From the NCBI GenBank assembly GCA_003646715.1, contig QMLL01000131.1, forward strand, positions 1 to 5,742: a stretch of 5,742 nucleotides of DNA, read 5' to 3'. This stretch comes from Deltaproteobacteria bacterium. GTDB lineage: Bacteria; Desulfobacterota; Syntrophobacteria; B119-G9. The notes under the pieces were generated by a model. That model did no database searches, had not been told where the DNA came from, and saw nothing but the letters and a program-made list of their open reading frames with translations. Position numbers and translations under genes: made by a program. This document shows positions 1 through 5,408 of this stretch, in pieces (position 1 is the first letter of the stretch; the number at the start of each line of letters is the position of its first letter).

Positions 1-58
1 ACAGAAGAGGTGCGAAAAGCTAAATCAGGGAGCTAATACGTGAGGTGATGAGAATTTA

Positions 59-80
59 AGAAGTCATTAACTTCTGTTTT
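59..80 (+). terminator. Weak hairpin plus short T run, possible terminator of an upstream gene
   Basis: AGAAGT (59-64) and ACTTCT (70-75) can form a 6-bp stem around a 5-nt loop, followed by GTTTT at 76-80. The stem has only two G-C pairs and the T run is short, so it would be a weak Rho-independent terminator at best. Its place, 22 bases after the TAA at 34-36, would suit the end of a gene lying mostly outside the window. Confidence 0.3.
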
Positions 81-96
81 GAGATGGTTTTATGCT

Positions 97-123
97 ATAT
101 GGTACTTTGTCCAGATATGGTAC
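97..123. repeat. 9-bp direct repeat ATATGGTAC, 18-bp period
   Basis: ATATGGTAC occurs at 97-105 and again at 115-123, both on the plus strand, with a 9-base gap. A tandem pair like this upstream of a gene can be a binding site for a regulator that recognises direct repeats, but no regulator is encoded in the window and no known operator is recognised. It lies about 215 bases before the thioesterase start. Confidence 0.35.
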
Positions 124-325
124 AGGCTATTCGCTGTTTTCCTATGTTATTTGCTTATCCTTGTTGATGCAAGAGACCCCAGGGGGCATATGCTACCTCG
201 GTACCAATGAAACAATTTGAGATTAGCTGGTTGAATAAAATGCGCGTTGAAAACAGGGAGTGCTGGTAGATGCCGATGTGGATTAAAAACATGTAGTATG
301 CTGAGCACAAATATCCCTGGGGGTT

Positions 326-331
326 AAGGAG
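326..331 (+). promoter_or_regulatory. Ribosome-binding site of the thioesterase gene
   Basis: AAGGAG lies 7 bases before the ATG at 339, an ideal Shine-Dalgarno match and spacing. It fixes the start of the thioesterase gene. Confidence 0.8.
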
Positions 332-338
332 AGATAGC

Positions 339-764
339 ATGGATGAATATCGGCGACTGTTTGAACTATCAAAAAACATCCCGGCATGGAAATTCCTGGG
401 TGTGCAGGTCTTAAAGCTTGATAAGGGATTTGCAGAACTCGAACTTCCCTTCCGTTCCGATCTGATCAACTCAATGGGTGTAATCCAGGGTGGCTTTATT
501 ACGGCAATTGCCGATGCTGCCGGCGGCTGGGCCATACTTACGTTTCTGGACTCCGAGGTTCTTATCACTACGATTGAATTAAAGATAAACTTCCTAAAAC
601 CTGCCCGAGATGATATAATAGCCCGTGGTCGAGCTCTCCACGTGGGGTCAGCCATAGGAACAAGCCAGGTGGACGTAATGCTAAAGAACGGAGAGCTCAT
701 AGCTGCGGGGATTGCCACGTATTACCAGAAAAGGGGCCGAAGAGGAGCGAGGAGGAAACAATAA
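339..764 (+). CDS. PaaI-family hotdog-fold acyl-CoA thioesterase
   Basis: A 141-residue protein of the usual size for a single hotdog domain, predicted to hydrolyse an acyl-CoA to the free acid and CoA in the cytoplasm, normally as a dimer or tetramer. The diagnostic stretch is residues 44-63: NSMGVIQGG followed by the helix with Asp59 in AIADAAGG, the position of the catalytic aspartate in PaaI enzymes. The HGG histidine common in this family is Gln50 here. The beta strand TTIELKINFLKPAR (78-91) and the closing GIATYYQ (124-130) are also typical. The C-terminal tail after residue 130 is basic (Arg/Lys-rich) and outside the domain. The ATG is fixed by AAGGAG 7 bases upstream. The next gene on the same strand is an acyl-CoA synthetase, so both may act on the same acyl-CoA pool. 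The substrate cannot be read from sequence. Confidence 0.85.
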   Translation: MDEYRRLFELSKNIPAWKFLGVQVLKLDKGFAELELPFRSDLINSMGVIQGGFITAIADAAGGWAILTFLDSEVLITTIELKINFLKPARDDIIARGRALHVGSAIGTSQVDVMLKNGELIAAGIATYYQKRGRRGARRKQ

Positions 765-795
765 TTCCAGCTGACTACAACACATTTCTCCTCGC
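747..795 (+). repeat. Inverted repeat spanning the thioesterase stop codon
   Basis: GCGAGGAG (747-754) pairs with CTCCTCGC (788-795), and the stem extends by AAA/TTT (756-758 with 785-787) if G755 is bulged. The loop of about 26 bases contains the TAA at 762-764. No T run follows, so it is not a canonical intrinsic terminator; an mRNA-stabilising or attenuating hairpin is possible. The 5' arm is purine-rich coding sequence, so a chance origin is also plausible. Confidence 0.4.
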
Positions 796-910
796 CTCGT
801 GCTCACTATAAGTCCCCGCAACTACAAAGCACACCAAAATGAAGCCTCTAAATTTTACAGTTAGGAACGTGGTTGAGTAGTGTTACACATCTTGTGCAAA
901 TGCAGGGAAT

Positions 911-914
911 GGAG
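911..914 (+). promoter_or_regulatory. Ribosome-binding site favouring the ATG at 921
   Basis: GGAG lies 6 bases before ATG 921. A competing AGGA at 863-866 lies 6 bases before the TTG at 873 in the same frame. ATG 921 is preferred because it gives the N-terminus normal for the family, a few residues before the FF-P-SV strand, and because ATG outranks TTG. Confidence 0.5.
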
Positions 915-920
915 ACCTTC

Positions 921-3002
921 ATGGAAAAGTTTTTTTATCCTGAATCAGTTGCAATTGTTGGTGTTTCTAAATCTGATGATAATCTTGGTCGCAATATTAT
1001 CGAAAACTTGGATAATTTTGGCTATCAGGGGAAAATCTATGCTATAGGCCCTAAAAGGGGAAAAGTACATGGGCACACGATATACCCCTCTGTCCTTGAT
1101 CTGCCAGACGTACCCGAGCTTGCTGTTGTTCTAACACCGGCACGCTTCGTCCCTGAGATATTAAAGCAATGTGGGGAAAAAGGAACAAGGTACGCTGTTG
1201 TTGAAACGGCTGGCTTCAGGGAAATGGGCAATGCTGGGGAAAAGATCGAAAAAGAGTTGCTTGCTATAACCAGACGGTTTGAAATCAGATTCATCGGACC
1301 AAACTGTGTGGGTATCATAAATACGTTAAACGGCTTCTATGTGCCTTTTATTGCTCTGCCCTCTGAGTACAACAGAGGATATACGAGCGTTGTTGCTCAA
1401 AGTGGTGGCATTGGTTTTTCAATAAGTGAAAGACTGAATCATCCGGGTCTTGGTTTGAGTAAGTTTGTGAGCATGGGGAATAAACTGAACGTTGATGAGG
1501 TAGACTATCTCAGGTATTTAATGAGAGATCCGGATACCAAGGTCGTTTATTTCTATCTTGAGGATTTCAAGAGGGGGCGAGATTTTGCAAACATAGCACT
1601 CAAAGGGGATAAGCCTATCATTCTTCACAAATCTAATACAGCCGCTTTAAGCCATACTATTGCAAGTTCACACACAGCCGCTCTGGCCGGAGATGACAGC
1701 ATCGTTGATGCAGCGTGTGAACATGCGAATGTGGTGAGGGTCCACTCATTAGAGGAAGCGATTCGTGCTATTAAGGGATTTTCTATCCCTTATCTCCACG
1801 GCACAAACCTGGCGGTTCTTTCTCGGTCCGGTGGCCATGCAGTAGTAGCCGCAGATGCATGTGCAAGATATGGTTTTAGCTTGCCGGAATTAGATTCAAG
1901 CATTCTGAATGAAACCAAAAAACATTTTCGAGCTGGAGTCATAAAACTAGGTAACCCTTTAGACTTGGGGGATATATATAATCTCAATGTCTATTCCAGA
2001 ATTGTAGAAAAAACTCTTCAGCAAACTGATATTCATGGCGTCCTTTATATTCATGTGTCCCAAATGATGGTGGAACGGGAGCATTCAATAGAGGTGATGA
2101 AAAAACTCGCTGACCTTTCTGCCAAGTACAAAAAGCCTATTGCTGTTGTTCTAGAGGTGCCAGAGTTATTGCGGCGAACGTTGGATGAAAAAATGACATA
2201 TCCTTACTTTTCGGAGCCTGGAGAAGCTATAGAGGCTCTGGCATTACAGTACCGCTATGCAAGATGTCAAGAGAAGAAACTACCTGTGGCTATGGAAGTT
2301 GTTCCTTCTCTGAATGAGAATGTCAATGCATGGTTTAGTACTTTTGAGAAAGAAAACCGCCAACCTCTATTACATGAGTCTTTAACCCTGCTGGATAGAG
2401 TTGGAATTCGAACGGCGCCGTGGGCTTGGGTTACGAATTTATCAGAGGCTGAGGAATCAGCGGAGAAGATCGGCTATCCGGTTTCTCTGAAGGTGGTAGC
2501 ACCTTTCCTTTCACATAAATCAGATCAGGGCGGTGTTGTTCTTAACGTGGAAAATGATGAAGCCTTACGCATAGAGTGGGAAAAAATTAATTTACGTTTC
2601 AAAGATATAAGAGGGGTTGTAATCCAGAAAATGATTCCTGCTTCTCGAGAAATGATTATAGGAGCAAAAAGAGATCCCGCTTTCGGACCCGTAGTAGTGG
2701 TAGGTACCGGTGGGATAATGGTAGAAGTGATACAAGATGTTACCATGCGGCTTGCTCCAGTCGATGAGCATGAAGCAATTAAAATGATTGACGGATTGAA
2801 ATGTGAAAGAATCTTAGGACCATTTCGGGGTATGAAACCTGCTAACAAGGATGAAATAGCTCAATGTGTAGTTAAAGTTTCACATTTGATACATGCTTTT
2901 CCCAGAGTTCAGGAGCTCGATATCAACCCGATTATGATTTCCGATGACGGGTATGGTATTGTAGCTGTGGATGCGAGAGTGGTGCTAAACCTGAGAAGCT
3001 AG
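921..3002 (+). CDS. ADP-forming acyl-CoA synthetase, fused alpha-beta (acetate--CoA ligase family)
   Basis: A 693-residue enzyme, full length for the fused NDP-forming acyl-CoA synthetase family, which catalyses acid + CoA + ATP = acyl-CoA + ADP + Pi, often run towards ATP synthesis in anaerobes. From ATG 921 the order is: CoA-binding Rossmann domain (about 4-115, starting FFYPESVAIVGVS), ligase domain with GPNCVG (126-131) and QSGGIGFS (160-167), SHTAALAG (250-257) whose His251 is the expected phosphohistidine, a second flavodoxin-like part with SRSGGH (302-307) and NPLDLG (345-350), then an ATP-grasp domain (about 480-693) with HKSDQGG (532-538), GAKRDPAFGP (581-590), GTGGIMVEV (595-603) and ELDINP (665-670). 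The frame is open back to a TTG at 873, giving 709 residues; ATG 900 and 909 are further options. No disabling change is seen. It follows the thioesterase with a 156-base gap. Substrate is not predictable; acetate need not be it. Confidence 0.93.
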   Translation: MEKFFYPESVAIVGVSKSDDNLGRNIIENLDNFGYQGKIYAIGPKRGKVHGHTIYPSVLDLPDVPELAVVLTPARFVPEILKQCGEKGTRYAVVETAGFREMGNAGEKIEKELLAITRRFEIRFIGPNCVGIINTLNGFYVPFIALPSEYNRGYTSVVAQSGGIGFSISERLNHPGLGLSKFVSMGNKLNVDEVDYLRYLMRDPDTKVVYFYLEDFKRGRDFANIALKGDKPIILHKSNTAALSHTIASSHTAALAGDDSIVDAACEHANVVRVHSLEEAIRAIKGFSIPYLHGTNLAVLSRSGGHAVVAADACARYGFSLPELDSSILNETKKHFRAGVIKLGNPLDLGDIYNLNVYSRIVEKTLQQTDIHGVLYIHVSQMMVEREHSIEVMKKLADLSAKYKKPIAVVLEVPELLRRTLDEKMTYPYFSEPGEAIEALALQYRYARCQEKKLPVAMEVVPSLNENVNAWFSTFEKENRQPLLHESLTLLDRVGIRTAPWAWVTNLSEAEESAEKIGYPVSLKVVAPFLSHKSDQGGVVLNVENDEALRIEWEKINLRFKDIRGVVIQKMIPASREMIIGAKRDPAFGPVVVVGTGGIMVEVIQDVTMRLAPVDEHEAIKMIDGLKCERILGPFRGMKPANKDEIAQCVVKVSHLIHAFPRVQELDINPIMISDDGYGIVAVDARVVLNLRS

Positions 3003-3004
3003 AA

Positions 3005-3253
3005 AAGAAGACAAGGGATGAATGCCCAGCCTGTGTAAAAGGGAAGCTCTACGAAATGTCAATTCCTGCCGTTGTCGTCAAGATTACCGGCAAAGCTCCT
3101 TTGCTGGCCACCGTTTACCAGATACAAAAACTGCACTGTAATCTCTGAGTGGAGATTTTCAAAGCCAGCAGTCCTTCAGGAGGTGATGAAAAAAAATGTC
3201 ATATAAATGGCAGTGTAGTGGAATTGTTATCATTACTTGGTTGGAGTGCATAA
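3005..3253 (+). pseudogene. Remnant of an IS66-type transposase (N-terminal zinc-finger region)
   Basis: Reading the plus strand in the frame of the codon at 3005 gives KKTRDECPACVKGKLYEM, then TGKAPLLATVYQIQKLHCNL, a TGA at 3146-3148, then VEIFKASSPSGGDEKK, SVVELLSLLGWSA and a TAA at 3251-3253. From memory this matches the zinc-ribbon part of IS66-family transposases, where CPxC is followed by an APLxATVYxLxxLxCNLCGxxF segment. The first stop replaces the second cysteine of the CNLC pair. The segment has no suitable start, about 80 codons instead of several hundred, no DDE catalytic part and no recognised terminal inverted repeats, so it is a dead fragment. It fills most of the 285-base gap between the two convergent gene sets; nothing else recognisable is present there. 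Assignment rests on recalled family motifs, not a search. Confidence 0.72.
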
Positions 3254-3263
3254 CTTGAGTTAT
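3250..3263. repeat. Short inverted repeat ATAACT-TG-AGTTAT
   Basis: Six-base arms around a 2-base centre, just at the end of the transposase remnant and 24 bases beyond the stop codon of the minus-strand B12 subunit gene. The arms are too short and AT-rich for a terminator on either strand. It may be chance or an old junction of the mobile element. Confidence 0.25.
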
Positions 3264-3287
3264 TAATCCAGTACGGGGCGACCAGAT

Positions 3288-3704
3288 CTACCTCACAGTC
3301 TGGTGGGACTCACAACATTGAGTCACGTAATCAATTATATTTTTCAGTGGTGTACCAGGGCCAAACACTTCCGCAATCCCTGCTTCTTTTAGTTTTGGGA
3401 CATCAGTTGGAGGTATGGTTCCCCCGAGAATCACGATGGTATGTTGCATTCCTTTTTGCCTCAGACCTTGAACCACTTTCGGGGCCAACTCCATGTGGTT
3501 TCCGGAAAGGGTGCTCAGACCAACTACATCCACATTTTCCTGCAATGCCGCATGAATGATGGACTCCGGCATCTGGTTCCCCAGGTAGACCACTTCCATG
3601 CCCGCATCACGGAGCGCGCGAGCAACGATAATACTGCCTCTCCAGTGCGCATCCATACCAAGACGTGCTATCAAGATTTTGATCTTTCTTCGCATCATCC
3701 GCAT
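3288..3704 (-). CDS. B12-binding small subunit of an acyl-CoA mutase
   Basis: A 138-residue stand-alone cobalamin-binding domain, equivalent to the C-terminal domain of methylmalonyl-CoA mutase or the small subunit of isobutyryl-CoA-mutase-type enzymes. The base-off/His-on signature is complete: D18-A-H20-W-R-G23 with His20 as lower cobalt ligand, GLSTLSG (62-68) supplying Ser64 and Leu66, and the GG pair at 94-95, followed by EVFGPGTPL (112-120). Its gene starts 22 bases after the stop of the large-subunit frame, so the two are surely co-transcribed and form one holoenzyme. Start is ambiguous: ATG 3704 is the longest choice, while AGGG at 3708-3705 is better spaced for the in-frame ATGs at 3698 or 3695; only two or three residues are affected. 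It looks intact, which argues that the mutase locus is recently or still functional. Confidence 0.92.
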   Translation of the reverse strand: MRMMRRKIKILIARLGMDAHWRGSIIVARALRDAGMEVVYLGNQMPESIIHAALQENVDVVGLSTLSGNHMELAPKVVQGLRQKGMQHTIVILGGTIPPTDVPKLKEAGIAEVFGPGTPLKNIIDYVTQCCESHQTVR

Positions 3705-3726
3705 CCCTCATCTCAACACTGATCGT

Positions 3727-4797
3727 TTAGAAAACGGGGGGACTCCACGTGCCGTAAAATTCTCGAAGAGTCTTTGAGATCTCGCCTTCCGTAATAAGCG
3801 ACCCCACACTACTCACCAGAACCTCCATGAGATTCCCATTTTTCTCACAACAGCGTTTTATCTCATCCCTAACGGCTCTCACCTTGAGTTCGTCGCGCTC
3901 TTTCTTGATCTTTCGAAGCTTTCTCTCCTGCACACTGAGCGTTTCCGGAACCTCAAAAAGTTCTATGGGAAGTTCTTCTTCCTCCGTCCGATAACAATTT
4001 ACTCCCACGATAGGCATTCTACCCGACTCCACGGCCAATTGGTATTCGTATGCGGCATCCGATATCTCTTCATGGATCCACCCGTTTTCCGTTGCCTTTA
4101 CAATTCCACCCAGACTGTCCAGTTTGTTCAATACACGAATCACTTTCTCTTCCAGTTGATTGGTTAGGGCTTCCACAAAATACGAGCCTCCCAATGGATC
4201 AATGGTGCGCGTGACCCCTGTTTCGAGCTGCAGAATTTGGTTCGTCCTTAATGCGATGATGGCGGAAAGCTCTGTGGGTGTGCATAAAGCCTCATCGTAA
4301 GCGTCAATGTGCACGGACTGGGCTCCACCCAAAACCGCGGCCAGCCCGTGATAGGCTGCTCTAGCAATGTTATTCAATGGTTGCTGGGCGGTTAATGCAA
4401 CACCAGCTGTCTGGACATGAAATCGGAACGTTGTCGAGCGAGGATTCTTAGGATGAAAGCGTTCCTTCATAATGCGAAACCAAATCCTTCTAGCCGCTCG
4501 ATACTTGGCAATCTCCTCGAAAAAGTCATTATGAGAGGACAAGAAGAAGCTCAGACGCGGGGCAAAAGAGTCTATATCCAAACCCCGGCGGAGAAGCTCC
4601 TCGCAACAGGCAAGCGCGTTCGCAATGACAAGGGCAACCTCCTGGACCGCCGTACATCCAGCTTCCCGGTAGTTATACCCGGCGAAACTCACAGGATTCC
4701 AATGGGGAACATGTTTTGTACAAAATTCAATAGCGTCGCAACTCAGCTTGAAGGAGGCTTTCGGAGGCAGAACTTCGGGGGCCACCGTGATGGCCAT
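3727..4797 (-). CDS. Acyl-CoA mutase large subunit, C-terminal part (frame-shifted from the N-terminal part)
   Basis: This 356-residue frame carries the rest of the methylmalonyl-CoA-mutase-family catalytic (TIM-barrel) subunit plus its linker. Seen in order: VLPPKASFKL (9-18), NPVSFAGYNYREAG (34-47), FAPRLSFFLSSHNDFFEE (78-95), RAARRIWFRIMKERF (100-114), AQQPLNN (137-143), AAVLGGAQSVH (153-163), YDEAL (167-171), TIDPLGGSYFVEAL (198-211) and the C-terminal VGVNCY segment. It ends about where separate large subunits end, before the B12 domain, which is the next gene. The first ATG at 4797 overlaps the end of the upstream frame by 55 bases and has no well-spaced ribosome-binding site, so it is probably not a true start; the protein is most likely the continuation of the N-terminal frame after a one-base loss. 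Asn42 sits where methylmalonyl-CoA mutase has catalytic His244. Confidence 0.88.
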   Translation of the reverse strand: MAITVAPEVLPPKASFKLSCDAIEFCTKHVPHWNPVSFAGYNYREAGCTAVQEVALVIANALACCEELLRRGLDIDSFAPRLSFFLSSHNDFFEEIAKYRAARRIWFRIMKERFHPKNPRSTTFRFHVQTAGVALTAQQPLNNIARAAYHGLAAVLGGAQSVHIDAYDEALCTPTELSAIIALRTNQILQLETGVTRTIDPLGGSYFVEALTNQLEEKVIRVLNKLDSLGGIVKATENGWIHEEISDAAYEYQLAVESGRMPIVGVNCYRTEEEELPIELFEVPETLSVQERKLRKIKKERDELKVRAVRDEIKRCCEKNGNLMEVLVSSVGSLITEGEISKTLREFYGTWSPPVF

Positions 4798-5408
4798 TCC
4801 ATCAGAAAATCATTTTGACTCGTACCAGCCAGCCTTTCCAAAGGAATACCTCTCATCTGGGCATTGGCAAAATACATGGATTGAATGGATATGTTGCAGA
4901 TGGGCTGGCAGGTCACCAGAGAAACACTGACGCTATCAATGGGTATCCCGTCAAACAAAATGCTCATGTCTTCCAGAGTGTCTATGGCCACTCCCCCTCG
5001 TCCGGCATCGGCTTGCGCGTAAGGGTCGGTTGAATCAAGCCCACGAAGAGTGGGATAGTCAAAAACGCCGTTTATGCCTGTGGCTCCTTCCTTGAGCAGA
5101 AGTTTATACCTCTTGTTTGTTTCTTCGGGAGGGCCGAAACCTGCCAGCTGTCTTATCGTCCAAAGACGTCCCCGGTACATGGTTGGATAAACTCCACGAA
5201 CAAAAGGTTCTTGGCCGGGGAACCCCAGGTCCCTGACATAATCCATGAGATGCAGGTTGCAGGGGGTATATACCGGATCAACGGAGATGCCAGAAAGGGT
5301 CTTGAAAGTTTCTCCCCTCTCTTTACTCGTGTGATAAACATCCATTCTCCATTTAGCGTGTTCCGTGTCTATCTGTTCCAAGGCCTTTCTATTAAAGAGC
5401 TTTGGCAT
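4743..5408 (-). CDS. Acyl-CoA mutase large subunit, N-terminal part (interrupted)
   Basis: The N-terminal section of a B12-dependent acyl-CoA mutase large subunit, which binds and rearranges an acyl-CoA. Family motifs in order from ATG 5408: LGFPGQEPFVRGVYPTMY (61-78), WTIRQLAGFG (83-92), ETNKRYK (96-102), FDYPT (116-120), GGVAIDTLEDM (138-148), LFDGIPIDSVSVS (151-163) and LAGTSQND (193-200). After about residue 204 the frame leaves the family and stops at 4743; the expected sequence continues in the overlapping frame starting at 4797. Joined, they give about 560 residues, normal for a large subunit without its B12 domain. ATG 5408 is chosen over TTG 5423 because GGAGGTG sits 6 bases upstream. 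Leu88 replaces the Tyr89 of methylmalonyl-CoA mutase. It overlaps the upstream synthetase fragment by 17 bases. Confidence 0.88.
   Translation of the reverse strand: MPKLFNRKALEQIDTEHAKWRMDVYHTSKERGETFKTLSGISVDPVYTPCNLHLMDYVRDLGFPGQEPFVRGVYPTMYRGRLWTIRQLAGFGPPEETNKRYKLLLKEGATGINGVFDYPTLRGLDSTDPYAQADAGRGGVAIDTLEDMSILFDGIPIDSVSVSLVTCQPICNISIQSMYFANAQMRGIPLERLAGTSQNDFLMEWPSRWPPKFCLRKPPSS
4795..4802 (-). other. Frame break in the mutase large-subunit gene
   Basis: On the minus strand the N-terminal frame reads ATG GAA TGG while the C-terminal frame needs ATG GCC directly after, so ATGGAATGG contains the switch. Restoring one A (ATG GAA ATG GCC) joins both frames with a glutamate kept where family members have the E of ILKEY. 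Removing two bases would also join them, without that glutamate. No canonical heptameric slippery site lies here. A real mutation and a sequencing or assembly error look the same from sequence alone. Confidence 0.75.

Larger units (their letters stand above)
1..338. other. Leader region without a recognisable gene
   Basis: No open frame of useful length with recognisable protein similarity is seen on either strand. One frame is open from base 1 to a TAA at 34-36 and could be the last 11 codons of an upstream plus-strand gene (ending KAKSGS), but that is too short to assign. The stretch holds a weak hairpin (59-75), a 9-bp direct repeat (97-123) and the ribosome-binding site of the thioesterase gene. 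No convincing sigma-70 promoter stands out; the best pair found, TTAACT at 67-72 with TATGCT at 91-96 and an 18-bp spacer, matches consensus at only 4 of 6 bases in each box. Confidence 0.6.

Noticed and set aside
155..718. 187-residue minus-strand open frame
   Set aside because: It lies mostly antisense to the thioesterase gene, which has clear family motifs and a strong ribosome-binding site; the product has no recognisable features.
3146..3148. TGA at a cysteine position read as selenocysteine
   Set aside because: The surrounding frame is a short transposase fragment without start or catalytic domain; no SECIS-like stem-loop was found just downstream and transposases are not known selenoproteins. 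A nonsense mutation is simpler.
3178..3258. Perfect ribosome-binding site AGGAGGTGA followed by ATG at 3196 and a 20-codon frame
   Set aside because: The site is the coding sequence for SGGD in the transposase remnant, and the 20-residue product resembles nothing; most likely chance.
3281..3304. Stem ACCAGA/TCTGGT across the stop codon of the B12 subunit gene as a terminator
   Set aside because: Only six pairs around a 12-base loop and no T run on either strand; not a credible intrinsic terminator.
3307..3324. Inverted repeat GACTCA/TGAGTC
   Set aside because: Short six-base arms inside the 3' coding end of the B12 subunit gene, with no T run; likely chance.
4743..4797. Programmed ribosomal frameshifting to join the mutase halves
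   Set aside because: No X-XXY-YYZ slippery heptamer in the correct frame and no obvious stimulatory structure; a simple base loss or sequence error explains the data better.
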